DNA from: Aestuarierythrobacter sp037968495
GTDB lineage: Bacteria > Pseudomonadota > Alphaproteobacteria > Sphingomonadales > Sphingomonadaceae
Direction of reading: 5' to 3'
Length of the DNA: 64,000 bases
Assembly: GCA_037968495.1 (NCBI GenBank)
Contig: JBBKVP010000020.1
Coordinates: forward strand, 1 to 64,000
Positions 8,790 to 17,910 of this stretch are shown here, in pieces. The first letter of the stretch is position 1. Every line of letters starts with the position of its first letter. The translations under genes and the position numbers were made by a program. The notes under the pieces were generated by a model. The model ran no database searches, was not told the DNA's origin, and saw only the letters and a list, made by a program, of their open reading frames with translations.

Positions 8790-11243
8790 TCATGCTGCAG
8801 CTTCCAGTTCACTAAACGCTTTTGTGATGGACGCATTGTCTGCCGAGCCATCGCCCGCGTCAACAAATGCATCGACAACAACCTCCAGCTCTGATGCACG
8901 GTCGCCAAATCCCGCGTCGGCAAACATGCCTGCAGAACCGGCGAGTTTATGGGCGATATCAGCGATTTCTTGCAGGGTCTTACCTTCAAATTCGTCCTTA
9001 CCGATCAAGACGCTTAGCCTGGCAAGCGACTGGATTTTCCGTTCGCGATATTTCAGTTGCAAGGCGCTTGTGGCGCCGCGAGCGGGTATTTTCCCCTTAG
9101 CGTTCACTTCGCCCGAAGCCCGCAAAAGCACGCCAGACAAAGTCGCGATTGTAATTGGCTTGGCCGCGACGTCATTCATTCCGGCCTCGCGGCATTCGGC
9201 GACATCTTTGGCGAATGCGCTGGCGGTGAGGCCGATGATCGGCAGGTCACGGCAACCAACCATTTGCCGAATTCGGCGCGTCGCTAGCAAACCGTCCATC
9301 TCCGGCATCCGCACGTCCATCAGCACCACATCCGGACGGCGGTTCTTACGCCCCAAACCTTCGAGCAATTCGATTGCTTCGAGGCCATTATTGGCGGTGC
9401 GGTAAGTGTGACCGAGGCTTTCCAGCATCCCGCCGATCACTTCACGATTGATGTCCAGATCGTCGACCAACAGAATGTCGAGCGGGGGCAAATTGGCTGG
9501 TCCGGTCTTTGGTACGGGAGCAGGTGAATTTACGTCTGCTGCCGCCAAAGGCAGTTCGAGAATCACGGTCGTGCCCTCGCCCTTCGCGCTTTCCATCCGC
9601 AAATCGCCGCCCATCAGACGTGCAAGTTTGCGGCTTATCGAAAGGCCCAGACCCGTACCGCCATATTTATGCGCGGTGTCATCCTCCGCCTGCACAAAAT
9701 CGGCGAACAGGCTCTTCAGCCGGTCTGGATCGATACCGATGCCTTGGTCGCTGACTTCGATTACCAACTGGCCATCGTTTCCTTCAAAAACGCGAACAGT
9801 AATTGTGCCTGCGTGACTGAACTTAATAGCGTTGCCAAGCAAATTTAGCATGATCTGGCGGAATCTTAGATTGTCGCCCGTGATACAATCGGGCAACGAT
9901 GGATTGACTTCAGACACTACTTTCAGACCCTTGGATTCCGCCATCGGGCATACCAAATCGGTGCAATCCGAAATGCGGGAGGCCAGCGCCAGCGGCTCTT
10001 CGACGATCTGCATTTTCCCTGCTTCGACCTTTGACAGATCGAGAATATCGTTCAGCAATTGCAGCAGAGACGTCGCCGATTGCTGGATCATTCCGACCTG
10101 ACGTTTCTGACCTTCCGCCAAATCGCTGTTTCCGAGCAATTCGGCAAAGCCCAACACACCGTTGAGCGGTGTGCGGATTTCATGGCTCATATTGGCAAGG
10201 AAACGGCTCTTCGCGTAATTGGCATTTTCTGCTTCGAGCGCGGCGTGCCTTGCCCGGCTTAGCGCGCTGCTTCGATCTGCCAAGGCGAAACCGACCGGCA
10301 TGGTGGTGAATGTCGCGACAAGTATAAGGGCCTGCAAAAACATGATCTGCAGCCTCTCGCTATCGGCAACCACGGTGATCGGCCCATATCCACGCAGCGT
10401 AAATGCCGTTGCAACTGCGGTGAACACGAACAACGCAGCCGCTGCGCCAGAAATGCCAGCCCTGAACGCTGCAAAAGTCAGCACTGGAAATATCAGATAG
10501 AGAAGCGGGGTCGTGCCTTGTGCGAACAGGATCACCGAAATGCCGAGCGTAAGCAAAGCAATCTGCTGTATGTTGCCGCCGATCCGATTATCCGCGCGGC
10601 CATTGCTGCGCAGCGCAAGCGAAACAATTACCGGCGTCAGCGTAACGATACCGATCAGATGCGCCGGGAAATAGGTCGCCCAAATTTCTGCAAAGCGGAA
10701 ACCGGACGTGGACAAGATCAGCGAAGCCAATGTGGCGGAGACGCTGCAGGCGGCGACACCGCCAAATACAAACAGGCGCAGCAACCATTTGCGGGACAGC
10801 AGTGCGCGCTCTTTGCCGAAGAACCGGTTCATGAAATAGGACCCGATCAGAATTTCTGCACCGTTCGTTAGCGCCAGACCAGCTGCTTGAGCGACCGGAT
10901 CACCGATCACGATATTGGCGGTGAAATTGCCCGCCACGGCAGCGGCGATCATAAGTGGCCAGCGCTTGCGCCCCAGTACCAACAGCATGCTGACGACGAC
11001 CGCATTTCCCGGCCAGATCGAGGCAATGCGCTCGGCATCTTGGGTAAATCCGGTGGCGGCGAATGTTGCGGCAAAGCACGCCATCAAGATAGCGACTGCC
11101 AGCACGAGGGGTGAGGTCGCCCGAAGGCCTCCACTACGCATTGCAAAGCGATACGCCGAAAACGCTATAATTCGGTTAATAATCGAGCGCGTGAACGGGC
11201 GTTGCGCCCGGGCGGCCGCTGTAGCATTGTTGTAATACACCAT
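8790..11243 (-). CDS. MASE1 hybrid sensor histidine kinase with receiver and Hpt domains
   Basis: About 817 residues from the ATG at 11243; a TTG at 11255 or a shorter ATG at 11141 are alternatives and none has a clear ribosome binding site. In order: a MASE1-like membrane sensor of about eight helices (SIWPGNAVVVSMLL, YFPAHLIGIVTLTPVIV), a short helix, the HisKA box NMSHEIRTPLNG (His near 354), an ATPase domain (NLLGNAIKF, DQGIGI, GGTGLGLSIS), a receiver (DILLVDDLD, VLMDVRMPEMDG, TASAF, KPI) and a C-terminal Hpt domain (IAHKLAGSAG). It is a complete phosphorelay that hands on to the receiver encoded next to it. The ligand is unknown. Confidence 0.92.
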   Translation of the reverse strand: MVYYNNATAAARAQRPFTRSIINRIIAFSAYRFAMRSGGLRATSPLVLAVAILMACFAATFAATGFTQDAERIASIWPGNAVVVSMLLVLGRKRWPLMIAAAVAGNFTANIVIGDPVAQAAGLALTNGAEILIGSYFMNRFFGKERALLSRKWLLRLFVFGGVAACSVSATLASLILSTSGFRFAEIWATYFPAHLIGIVTLTPVIVSLALRSNGRADNRIGGNIQQIALLTLGISVILFAQGTTPLLYLIFPVLTFAAFRAGISGAAAALFVFTAVATAFTLRGYGPITVVADSERLQIMFLQALILVATFTTMPVGFALADRSSALSRARHAALEAENANYAKSRFLANMSHEIRTPLNGVLGFAELLGNSDLAEGQKRQVGMIQQSATSLLQLLNDILDLSKVEAGKMQIVEEPLALASRISDCTDLVCPMAESKGLKVVSEVNPSLPDCITGDNLRFRQIMLNLLGNAIKFSHAGTITVRVFEGNDGQLVIEVSDQGIGIDPDRLKSLFADFVQAEDDTAHKYGGTGLGLSISRKLARLMGGDLRMESAKGEGTTVILELPLAAADVNSPAPVPKTGPANLPPLDILLVDDLDINREVIGGMLESLGHTYRTANNGLEAIELLEGLGRKNRRPDVVLMDVRMPEMDGLLATRRIRQMVGCRDLPIIGLTASAFAKDVAECREAGMNDVAAKPITIATLSGVLLRASGEVNAKGKIPARGATSALQLKYRERKIQSLARLSVLIGKDEFEGKTLQEIADIAHKLAGSAGMFADAGFGDRASELEVVVDAFVDAGDGSADNASITKAFSELEAAA

Positions 11244-11254
11244 CTCGGAAAGCA

Positions 11255-11851
11255 ATGATGCCGGCCAAGCCGAATTTTTCGTTCTACCTGACGATGTTCG
11301 CGATCATAATCGTGACCATGTTGATGCACGAACTCACACATGTGATGGTCGGCACGGCACTTGGCTAGGATATGTATTTCACCCTGACCAAGGCTGCGCT
11401 GATCGAGGGCGAATAGCGCAGTCAGGCGGATTACGCGATTGTCTCCATCGCGGGACCGGTTTTCACTGCAACAATGGGTCTGGTTGGCGCATGGCTGGCG
11501 ATCGGCAAACGCATGGCGCTGGGTTACGAATTGATCTTCGTGGCCCTCATGCAGCGCTTCCTCGCAATGGCGATGAGCGCGCTGTTCATTCCCAATGACG
11601 AAGCCCGCGTCAGCCTGTTTCTGGGTTTCGACTGGTGGGTGGTGCCGCTGATGTTCGTAATACCGCTGCTCGCGCTGACCACCTGGTCCAGCCGGGTTAT
11701 GAAATATGGCTTTGCGGTGAATTTCTTCTGCTATTTAACCGCCAGCGCCGCATTCACTGTGATGGTGTTCTTGGATGGGCAAATTGTGGGCTTTGCGGGG
11801 CCGAGTATTTTGGACCCGCTTCTGCCGGAGCAGGTTCGATATGGGATTTAG
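11255..11851 (+). pseudogene. HELTH-motif membrane metalloprotease-like gene interrupted by two amber codons
   Basis: One frame runs from ATG 11255 (or 11258) to TAG 11851, about 198 codons, broken only by in-frame TAG at 11366-11368 (codon 38) and 11414-11416 (codon 54). On either side the frame reads as one membrane protein: an N-terminal helix with MLMHELTHVMVG (an HExxH zinc motif, as in M50 site-2 proteases), RSQADYAIVSIAGPVFT, then hydrophobic helices and NDEARVSLFLGFDWWVVP. I know of no family function beyond the M50-like signature. It starts about 11 bases from the divergent kinase gene. It is probably a recent pseudogene; translational readthrough is the alternative. Confidence 0.7.
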
Positions 11852-11891
11852 CGCAGCAGGTGCGCGTCCGGCGCCAAACTGATTAGACGAG

Positions 11892-12101
11892 CTATTTGAT
11901 ATAGTTTTGATAAATGTCTTGAAAGATATCTGACACTTCAGAAGAACGCAGATGTTTTCTTCGCAACACCTCGTGACCTATGAAAAATGTCGCGCCACTT
12001 GCACATCTGGCGTATTCGTAGTCGTCCTCAAATGTATTCTCTCTGAGGAGGCCTACAATCACCGAAAGAGCGTCTTCGAGCCGTTTAAATATCTGAAGCA
12101 A
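11892..12101 (-). CDS. Hypothetical small protein, AT-rich, TTG start at best
   Basis: A 69-codon frame that reads like a soluble helical protein (IFKRLEDALSVIVGLL, SSEVSDIFQDIY). The same frame stays open nine to twelve codons further upstream but offers no ATG or GTG, only TTG at 12101, and no clear ribosome binding site is seen. The codons are more AT-rich than those of the neighbours, suggesting a transferred fragment or a remnant that lost its start. It sits between the amber-interrupted gene and metZ. No family recognised. Confidence 0.35.
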   Translation of the reverse strand: MLQIFKRLEDALSVIVGLLRENTFEDDYEYARCASGATFFIGHEVLRRKHLRSSEVSDIFQDIYQNYIK

Positions 12102-12154
12102 CTTATCGTCGGATAGGTTTGAGCGACTAACGCAATTTCAATCGGTTACGAGCC

Positions 12155-13363
12155 TCAAAGCCCAGCGCCCTTGAGCGCCCCGTCCAAATCCTCGATCAAG
12201 TCCTGCACATCCTCAAGCCCCACGTTGATCCGCAGCATTCCCTCGACCACGCCCATGTCCTGACGTGCTTCTTCGCTCAAGCCAGAGTGGGTGGTGCTGG
12301 CAGGGTGGCACATCAGGCTGCGGGCGTCGCCGATGTTGTTGCTGATGTCGATCAGTTCCAGACCGTTGAGCAGCGCATGCGCCTGAGCGCGGCCGCCATC
12401 GAGGATGAAGCTGAAGATCGGGCCACAGCTGTCCATTTGCTTCATCGCGAGATCGTGCTGGGCATAGCTGGCCAGACCGGGATGCAGCATCTGCGCCACT
12501 CTGCCCTCAAGGAATTTGCCGACCTCTAGTGCATTTGCACTATGCCGGTCGGCGCGCAGGCTGAGCGTTTCCAGTCCCTTCAGCACCACCCATGCGTTGA
12601 ACGGTGCGCAGTTCGGCCCCGTGTTGCGCTGGAACGGCAGCAGCACTTCGTTGATAAAATATTCCGATCCGCAGACCGCTCCGGCGAGCACCCTGCCCTG
12701 TCCGTCCATCATCTTGGTCGCGGAATAAGCCACCACATCCGCGCCGAATTCCAGCGGGCGTTGCAGCGCGCTGGTGGCGAAGGCATTGTCGACCACGCTA
12801 GTGATCCCATGCGCTGTCGCCAGCTTGCAGACATATTCCATGTCGACAATATCCATCGTCGGATTGGCGGGCGTCTCGAAGAAAAACACCTTGGTGTTGG
12901 GCCGGATCGCAGCCTCCCACGCGGCATTATCGCGGCTGTCGATGGTGGTGGTTTCGATGCCGAAGCGCGGGCACAGCTCGTCCACTAGCCAGCGGCACGA
13001 ACCAAACGCAGCTTTGGCCGCTACCATGTGGTCCCCGGCAGATAGCTGGCACAGCAACGCCGCCGTCATCGCCGCCATCCCGCTCGCCTGTGCGCGGCAA
13101 GCCTCTGCGCCCTCCATCAGAGCAATGCGTTCTTCGAGCATCGCAACGGTCGGGTTCTGGAGGCGCGAATAGGTCATGCCCTGCTCTTCACCCGCAAACC
13201 TGTCAGCGACGGTTTTGGCATCCGGATAGGTGTAGCCGGAGGTGAGGAACAGTGCCTCAGAAGTCTCACCATGTTCACTGCGCCACGTGCCGCCGCGCAC
13301 GGCCTGTGTTGCGGGTCGCCATTTGCGGGTGATCGAGCGATCTGTGCCGGTGGTCTGTTTCAT
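12155..13363 (-). CDS. metZ: O-succinylhomoserine sulfhydrylase
   Basis: A PLP enzyme of the Cys/Met metabolism family, 402 residues from ATG 13363. It makes homocysteine directly from O-succinylhomoserine and sulfide in the cytoplasm. Features seen: YSRLQNPTV near the N-terminus, QASGMAAMTAALL, FETPANPTMDIVD, VVDNAFATS and the PLP lysine in YSATKMMDGQGR, with GLEDVQDLIEDLD at the end. The spacing and FETPANPT fit MetZ better than cystathionine gamma-synthase, though members of this family are hard to separate by eye. It is divergent from a small membrane protein gene across 99 bases. Confidence 0.85.
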   Translation of the reverse strand: MKQTTGTDRSITRKWRPATQAVRGGTWRSEHGETSEALFLTSGYTYPDAKTVADRFAGEEQGMTYSRLQNPTVAMLEERIALMEGAEACRAQASGMAAMTAALLCQLSAGDHMVAAKAAFGSCRWLVDELCPRFGIETTTIDSRDNAAWEAAIRPNTKVFFFETPANPTMDIVDMEYVCKLATAHGITSVVDNAFATSALQRPLEFGADVVAYSATKMMDGQGRVLAGAVCGSEYFINEVLLPFQRNTGPNCAPFNAWVVLKGLETLSLRADRHSANALEVGKFLEGRVAQMLHPGLASYAQHDLAMKQMDSCGPIFSFILDGGRAQAHALLNGLELIDISNNIGDARSLMCHPASTTHSGLSEEARQDMGVVEGMLRINVGLEDVQDLIEDLDGALKGAGL

Positions 13364-13462
13364 GCCGGTGCGTTTAAGCGGGGCGGCTGGCGCGGGCAAG
13401 GACCGTCTGGCGCTCGCCCGACGAACTGCTAAAGAAACGGAATATTATTTAAGGAAGCCGCG

Positions 13463-13849
13463 ATGACCAATTTCGAAATTCTCGCCTCAACCGGTGTTGC
13501 CGCTGGTGTTCTGGTTATGTTCTACCTCGCAATCACTACGGTCGAACGCGGCAGTCCGCTTGTTGCCGCCATGCTGTTTGGCGGATTTGCCGCCTTTACC
13601 GCCGTGGCGATCTGGCTGGAGGGGCCGATGGGCTTCATTCCCAACCACACCAGCAATTTGCTGGGCGTGCAGGTCTGGTATGATCTGGTGATGTCGGTCG
13701 GGATCGCGCTGTTCTTCATCCTGCCCCGCGCCCGCGCTGTGGGCATGAATTCGCTGCCATGGATCATTTTTGTGGGACTCACCGCCTCAATCGGCCTGTT
13801 TGCCATGGCAGCGCGGGTATTCTGGCTGGAGCAGCAAGCCGAAGCGTAA
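13463..13849 (+). CDS. Small four-helix membrane protein of unknown function
   Basis: A 128-residue protein with about four hydrophobic segments (near 8-26, 34-50, 70-87 and 96-116) and a polar loop GPMGFIPNHTSNLLG. AAGGAAG precedes the ATG at 13463 at a good distance. It ends 18 bases before the GT39-like transferase gene and is probably cotranscribed with it. No family name is recognised. Confidence 0.6.
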   Translation: MTNFEILASTGVAAGVLVMFYLAITTVERGSPLVAAMLFGGFAAFTAVAIWLEGPMGFIPNHTSNLLGVQVWYDLVMSVGIALFFILPRARAVGMNSLPWIIFVGLTASIGLFAMAARVFWLEQQAEA

Positions 13850-13867
13850 GAACCGCCGCCGCTTTCG

Positions 13868-15142
13868 ATGAACCACGCGCCCGCCAAACCTGTTGATCCG
13901 CTCGGTTGGTGTCTGTTGCTGACGCTGGCGTTCTTCGGACTGACTTTGGTTCGGCTTAGCATTCCGAGCGCGACCTATTTTGACGAGGTCCATTATCTGC
14001 CCGCCGCCCGCGCGCTGCTGGACTTATCGGAACCGCTGAACCGCGAACATCCGCTGCTAGGTAAGCAGTTCATGGCGCTCGGTATCTGGCTGTTCGGCGA
14101 TAATGCGTTTGGCTGGCGGATATTCTCTGCATTGGCTGGCGCGGTTGCGTTACTCGCCGCGATGCGCGCGCTGTGGATGGCGAGTTGTGATCGGTTAGCG
14201 ACTATTGCTTTCGGCATTCTGCTAGCGACCGGCTTCCATCTGTTCGTCCATTCGCGCATCGCCATGCTCGATATCTATATAGTCTGCTTCTGCATGATCG
14301 CCCTGTGGCAATTCGCAGGCGCCATCCGCGAGCCGGAGAAGGGCCGCTGGCGGTTAGCAATTGCCGGCATCGCGCTAGGCCTTGCGATGGCATCAAAGTG
14401 GAACTCGCTTATATTCGCCGCAGTGCCCGGGATCACCTTCCTGATCATCCGCCTGCAATCGCGCGGGCTATCGGAGGTATTTAGCCAACGCGGTGCGCCT
14501 GTGCCGGGTATTGGATTGGTTGAAGCCGCGTTCTGGCTTGGCGTGGTTCCTCTAGCAGTTTATGCCGCAACGTTTACGCCTGCGTTCTTTTATACGGTCG
14601 ATCCTCTTTCACCGAGTGGGATAATCGCCTTCCAGCAGACGATCCTCGACCTGCAGCAAAGCGTCAATGGTACCCATCCCTATCAGAGCAACTGGCAAGA
14701 CTGGATCATCAACCGCCGCGCGATCTGGTATTTGTGGGAGCCAATTGACGGAGCGCAGCGCGGCGTGATGCTGATCGGCAACCCGCTCACCATGCTGCTC
14801 GGCCTGCCCGCATTGGCGTGGTGCGCATTCGTGGGATTATTCAAGGGACGCCGCGATGCACTGGCGGTAGCGGTGCTGTTCGCGGTAACACTCTGCTTCT
14901 GGATCGTCGCCGCGAAGCCGGTCCAGTTCTACTACCACTATTTCCTACCGAGCTGCTTCCTGCTGGCGGCATTGGCACTGGCGTTGAGCGAATTCTGGAG
15001 GCTTGGACGGCGATGGGTTTGCGGGGTAGTGCTCGGCGGAAGTGTAGCGATGTTTGCCTTTTACTTTCCGATTCTGTCAGCCGCACCATTGGACAATGCC
15101 GAAGCGTTCGGCAAATGGACATGGTTTGATAGCTGGGTCTAA
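13868..15142 (+). CDS. GT39-like (PMT family) lipid-linked glycosyltransferase
   Basis: A 424-residue polytopic membrane protein with the protein O-mannosyltransferase signature near the N-terminus: YFDEVHYLPAARALL, where the DE pair is catalytic in the family, followed by REHPLLGKQFMALGIWLFGDN. About ten hydrophobic helices follow. Such enzymes transfer a sugar from a polyprenyl-phosphate donor to protein or glycan on the outer face of the inner membrane. The last four bases overlap the end of the convergent GT2-GtrA gene, whose product could supply a polyprenyl-phosphate sugar; that pairing is inference. Confidence 0.8.
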   Translation: MNHAPAKPVDPLGWCLLLTLAFFGLTLVRLSIPSATYFDEVHYLPAARALLDLSEPLNREHPLLGKQFMALGIWLFGDNAFGWRIFSALAGAVALLAAMRALWMASCDRLATIAFGILLATGFHLFVHSRIAMLDIYIVCFCMIALWQFAGAIREPEKGRWRLAIAGIALGLAMASKWNSLIFAAVPGITFLIIRLQSRGLSEVFSQRGAPVPGIGLVEAAFWLGVVPLAVYAATFTPAFFYTVDPLSPSGIIAFQQTILDLQQSVNGTHPYQSNWQDWIINRRAIWYLWEPIDGAQRGVMLIGNPLTMLLGLPALAWCAFVGLFKGRRDALAVAVLFAVTLCFWIVAAKPVQFYYHYFLPSCFLLAALALALSEFWRLGRRWVCGVVLGGSVAMFAFYFPILSAAPLDNAEAFGKWTWFDSWV

Positions 15143-16230
15143 CGGAACCGGCCCCAAACGAAGCGGCTCGACAGTGCGTAGTTCCAGACTGACCCCAGTA
15201 ATATACCGACGAGTGCGGCGAGCATCCAATGCGACCCGCGTGCTTCCAGCAACGTCGCGACAGCGACATTTGCAAACGCACCGACCGAGCAGGTCAGGCA
15301 GAAACTCAGCCAACCTTTCAACACAGCCGCGCCACCGGTCAGCCTCTGGTCGCGGTAGGTCAGCCAGTTGTTGAACCAGAAATTAAAGCTCATCGCCACG
15401 AGCACGGCGATGGCTTGCGAGAATGCGAAGCCCTCACCTGCGAGCCGTAACAGCGCGCCCAACACCGCCAGATGCACCAGCACACCCAAAGCGCCGACTG
15501 TGCCGAACAAAGCAAAGCGTGTCGGTATGATCTTTCCAAACAGGTGGTCGTAAATGCCGACCAGAAATTCAAATGCCACCGCCCGGTCGAGCTTGCTTTC
15601 ACCCGAACGACGCTCGGCAAATTGCAGGGGCAATTCCTGTACTCGTAATGCTGGCGGTGCGGTCGCGAGGATATCGAGCAATATCTTGAAGCCCACGCCC
15701 GAAAGCCGGGGCGCCAATGTGCGAGCAAGATCAGCGCGGAGCAGGAAAAATCCGCTCATCGGGTCCGTCAATTCCTTGCCGGTAATGCGCCGCGCCAGTC
15801 TGTTGGCTAAGCCCGATGCCGCTTGCCGCCGTTCGCTTGTCAGCCCGTCCGCGTTGCCTCCATGTGCAAAGCGTGACGCAATGGCGACATCCGTATGACC
15901 CTCTCGCACAGCTTCCAGCATCGCGGGAATTAGCGCCGGATCGTGCTGATGGTCGGCATCCATGACGGCCACATAGGGCGCTGTAGTGGCGCACATTCCC
16001 TCGATAGCTGCCGAAGCAAGACCACGTCGTCCAAAGCGCTGGATTATACGGATATGCGGCTGGGTATGCGCTAGATTGCGGACCGCTTCCGCCGTCCCGT
16101 CGGCGCTATTATCATCGACGAAAATCCCTTCCCAGCGAATGCCAACCAGCGCCGCATCCAGCCGCTGAACCAGTGGCGCGATATTCTCGCGTTCGTTCAG
16201 CGTCGGCAGGATGATAGCGAGATCGAACAT
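15139..16230 (-). CDS. GT2 polyprenol-phosphate glycosyltransferase fused to GtrA domain
   Basis: A 363-residue fusion. Residues 1-220 form a family 2 glycosyltransferase resembling dolichol-phosphate mannose synthase: LAIILPTLNERENI, IFVDDNSADGT and VMDADHQHDP as nucleotide-sugar and metal motifs, with a DPMSGFFLL segment. Residues 235-360 form a GtrA-type four-helix domain (FALFGTVGALGVLVH, MSFNFWFNNWLTYRD, WNYALSSRFVW) thought to flip or present the lipid-linked sugar. It lies six bases after leuB on the same strand and converges on the GT39-like gene. Confidence 0.88.
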   Translation of the reverse strand: MFDLAIILPTLNERENIAPLVQRLDAALVGIRWEGIFVDDNSADGTAEAVRNLAHTQPHIRIIQRFGRRGLASAAIEGMCATTAPYVAVMDADHQHDPALIPAMLEAVREGHTDVAIASRFAHGGNADGLTSERRQAASGLANRLARRITGKELTDPMSGFFLLRADLARTLAPRLSGVGFKILLDILATAPPALRVQELPLQFAERRSGESKLDRAVAFEFLVGIYDHLFGKIIPTRFALFGTVGALGVLVHLAVLGALLRLAGEGFAFSQAIAVLVAMSFNFWFNNWLTYRDQRLTGGAAVLKGWLSFCLTCSVGAFANVAVATLLEARGSHWMLAALVGILLGSVWNYALSSRFVWGRFR

Positions 16231-16235
16231 TGGTG

Positions 16236-17294
16236 TCAGAGGCGTTCTAACACCGCATCGCCAATCGCTTCGGTGCCATAGGTTCCGCCCAAATCACCGC
16301 CATGAATGCCGTCGGCCAGCGCCTTTGCTACCGCCGCTTCGATACGCAGGGAATCTTCCTCGCGGCCAAAGCTGTGGCGCAACATCATCGCCGCGCTCAG
16401 GATCGTTGCCATCGGGTTCGCCTTGCCTTGCCCGGCGATATCGGGCGCGCTGCCATGGATGGGTTCATATAGGCCAAATGTGCCGAATGCAGTCTGGCGC
16501 TCACCCAGCGATGCGCTGGCAAGCAAACCGATGGAACCGACACACATGCTAGCAAGGTCGGACAATATGTCGCCGAACAGATTGCCGGTCACGACAACAT
16601 CGAACTGACCGGGGTCTTTGACAAGCTGCATCGCGGCGTTGTCGACATACATGTGGCTTAGCTCGATATCGGGATATTCAGCCGCGGTTTCGATCACGAC
16701 ATTGCGCCACAGCTGGCTGGTTTCGAGGACGTTCGCCTTGTCGACGCTACACAATTTCTTGCCGCGCGTGCCCGCTGCGCGGAATGCCGAATGGGCGATG
16801 CGGCGCACCTCGTCTTCGGCATAGGACATGGCGTCCCACCCCTCGCGGCGACCGTCTTCGGTTACGCGCTGGCCCTTGGCACCGAAATACACATCGCCAT
16901 TGAGCTCACGAACAATCAGCAAATCAATTGCAGCGGCGAGTTCAGTCTTGAGGCCAGACATGTCCTGAAGGCCTTCGAAAACCTTGGCTGGGCGCAGGTT
17001 GGAGAACAGGCCTAGCTCGCTCCGCAAACCAAGGATTGCCTGCTCCGGCCGCAGATGTCGCTCCAATGCATCGCAGTCCGGGTCCCCCACCGCGCCGAAC
17101 AACACAGCATCGGCGGCCTTGGCCATTTCCAGCGTTTCAGGCGGTAGCGGATGCCCGTGGCGTTTGTAGCCAATGCCGCCAACATCGCCCTCGAAATACG
17201 TCACTTCAGGCAAACGCAATGCGTCAAGAACGCGGCGCGCTTGTTCGACGATATCGGGGCCAATCCCGTCACCGGGCAATAATGCGATCTTCAT
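16236..17294 (-). CDS. leuB: 3-isopropylmalate dehydrogenase
   Basis: A 352-residue cytoplasmic enzyme of leucine biosynthesis that oxidises and decarboxylates 3-isopropylmalate with NAD. Family motifs include LLPGDGIGPDIV at the N-terminus, LLIVRELNGDVYFG, the catalytic-region KANVLETSQLWRNVV, ELSHMYVDNAAMQLVK and GTFGLYEPIHGSAPDIAGQGKANP. Its ATG overlaps the recO stop by four bases (ATGA), so leuB is downstream of recO in one transcript. Confidence 0.95.
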   Translation of the reverse strand: MKIALLPGDGIGPDIVEQARRVLDALRLPEVTYFEGDVGGIGYKRHGHPLPPETLEMAKAADAVLFGAVGDPDCDALERHLRPEQAILGLRSELGLFSNLRPAKVFEGLQDMSGLKTELAAAIDLLIVRELNGDVYFGAKGQRVTEDGRREGWDAMSYAEDEVRRIAHSAFRAAGTRGKKLCSVDKANVLETSQLWRNVVIETAAEYPDIELSHMYVDNAAMQLVKDPGQFDVVVTGNLFGDILSDLASMCVGSIGLLASASLGERQTAFGTFGLYEPIHGSAPDIAGQGKANPMATILSAAMMLRHSFGREEDSLRIEAAVAKALADGIHGGDLGGTYGTEAIGDAVLERL

Positions 17295-17893
17295 TCGGAA
17301 ATCCGTCCAAGCCGCGCTCTTAGCAGCGCACGCGCCGCCATAACATCGCCGCGCCTGTCGGCAAGAAGGTAGCGTTCAAGCGGGTCGGCCAATTTGTCGA
17401 ATGCGGCGAATATTTCCGGCCAATCTTCGCTCACCATTCGCACACCGCCGCCATAGCCTAGCTCGCGCAGCAACAGCGTCTCATAACCGACCAGCGCACT
17501 CGCCCAGCCCCGCGCGGACGGCGCATGGCAGATCGCCGTCAGCAGTGCATCGAGCGCTTCATAGAGGCTGGGATAGGCCTGGCGTTCTAACAGCGCAGTT
17601 GCTGTGAGCGCGCAGGCCCATTCGATGGCCGCAGCTGGCAATGGCTCAGAAAGCCACGGCGCACGGCTCTCGATCAGTTCTAGCTTTGCAAACGGAAGCT
17701 GCGTCTCCGACTTGGCGCGCAGGTCCAGATCAACCAGATTTCCGGGGATCACAACCGGACGCAGGTTCCTACCGCGCCCACCTGCGACATAGCCCGCGAC
17801 CATGCCGTAATCAGCCGTCAGCAGTCGCGCTATCACAGCAGTTTCGCCGTGCAGCCGGGCCGCAAGCATAATGGCAGGAGCGCGCAAATTCAT
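17291..17893 (-). CDS. recO: DNA repair protein RecO
   Basis: RecO loads RecA onto SSB-coated single strands within the RecFOR pathway. This 200-residue version has the N-terminal OB fold (APAIMLAARLHGETAVIARLLTADYGMVAGYVAGG, shown here in part) and a helical C-terminal region with ALTATALLERQAYPSLYEAL and YETLLLRELGYGG. It is shorter than the roughly 240 residues usual in enterobacteria and lacks an evident CxxC zinc knuckle, which many alphaproteobacterial forms also lack. It overlaps leuB by four bases. Confidence 0.88.
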   Translation of the reverse strand: MNLRAPAIMLAARLHGETAVIARLLTADYGMVAGYVAGGRGRNLRPVVIPGNLVDLDLRAKSETQLPFAKLELIESRAPWLSEPLPAAAIEWACALTATALLERQAYPSLYEALDALLTAICHAPSARGWASALVGYETLLLRELGYGGGVRMVSEDWPEIFAAFDKLADPLERYLLADRRGDVMAARALLRARLGRISE

Positions 17894-17910
17894 GCGCGCG
17901 GTGTGACGGT

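Noticed and set aside
13364..13462. SAM-II type riboswitch before metZ
   Set aside because: metZ in alphaproteobacteria is sometimes under SAM-II control and a GCTAAAG-like motif is present in the spacer, but it is on the opposite strand and the rest of the conserved core is absent.
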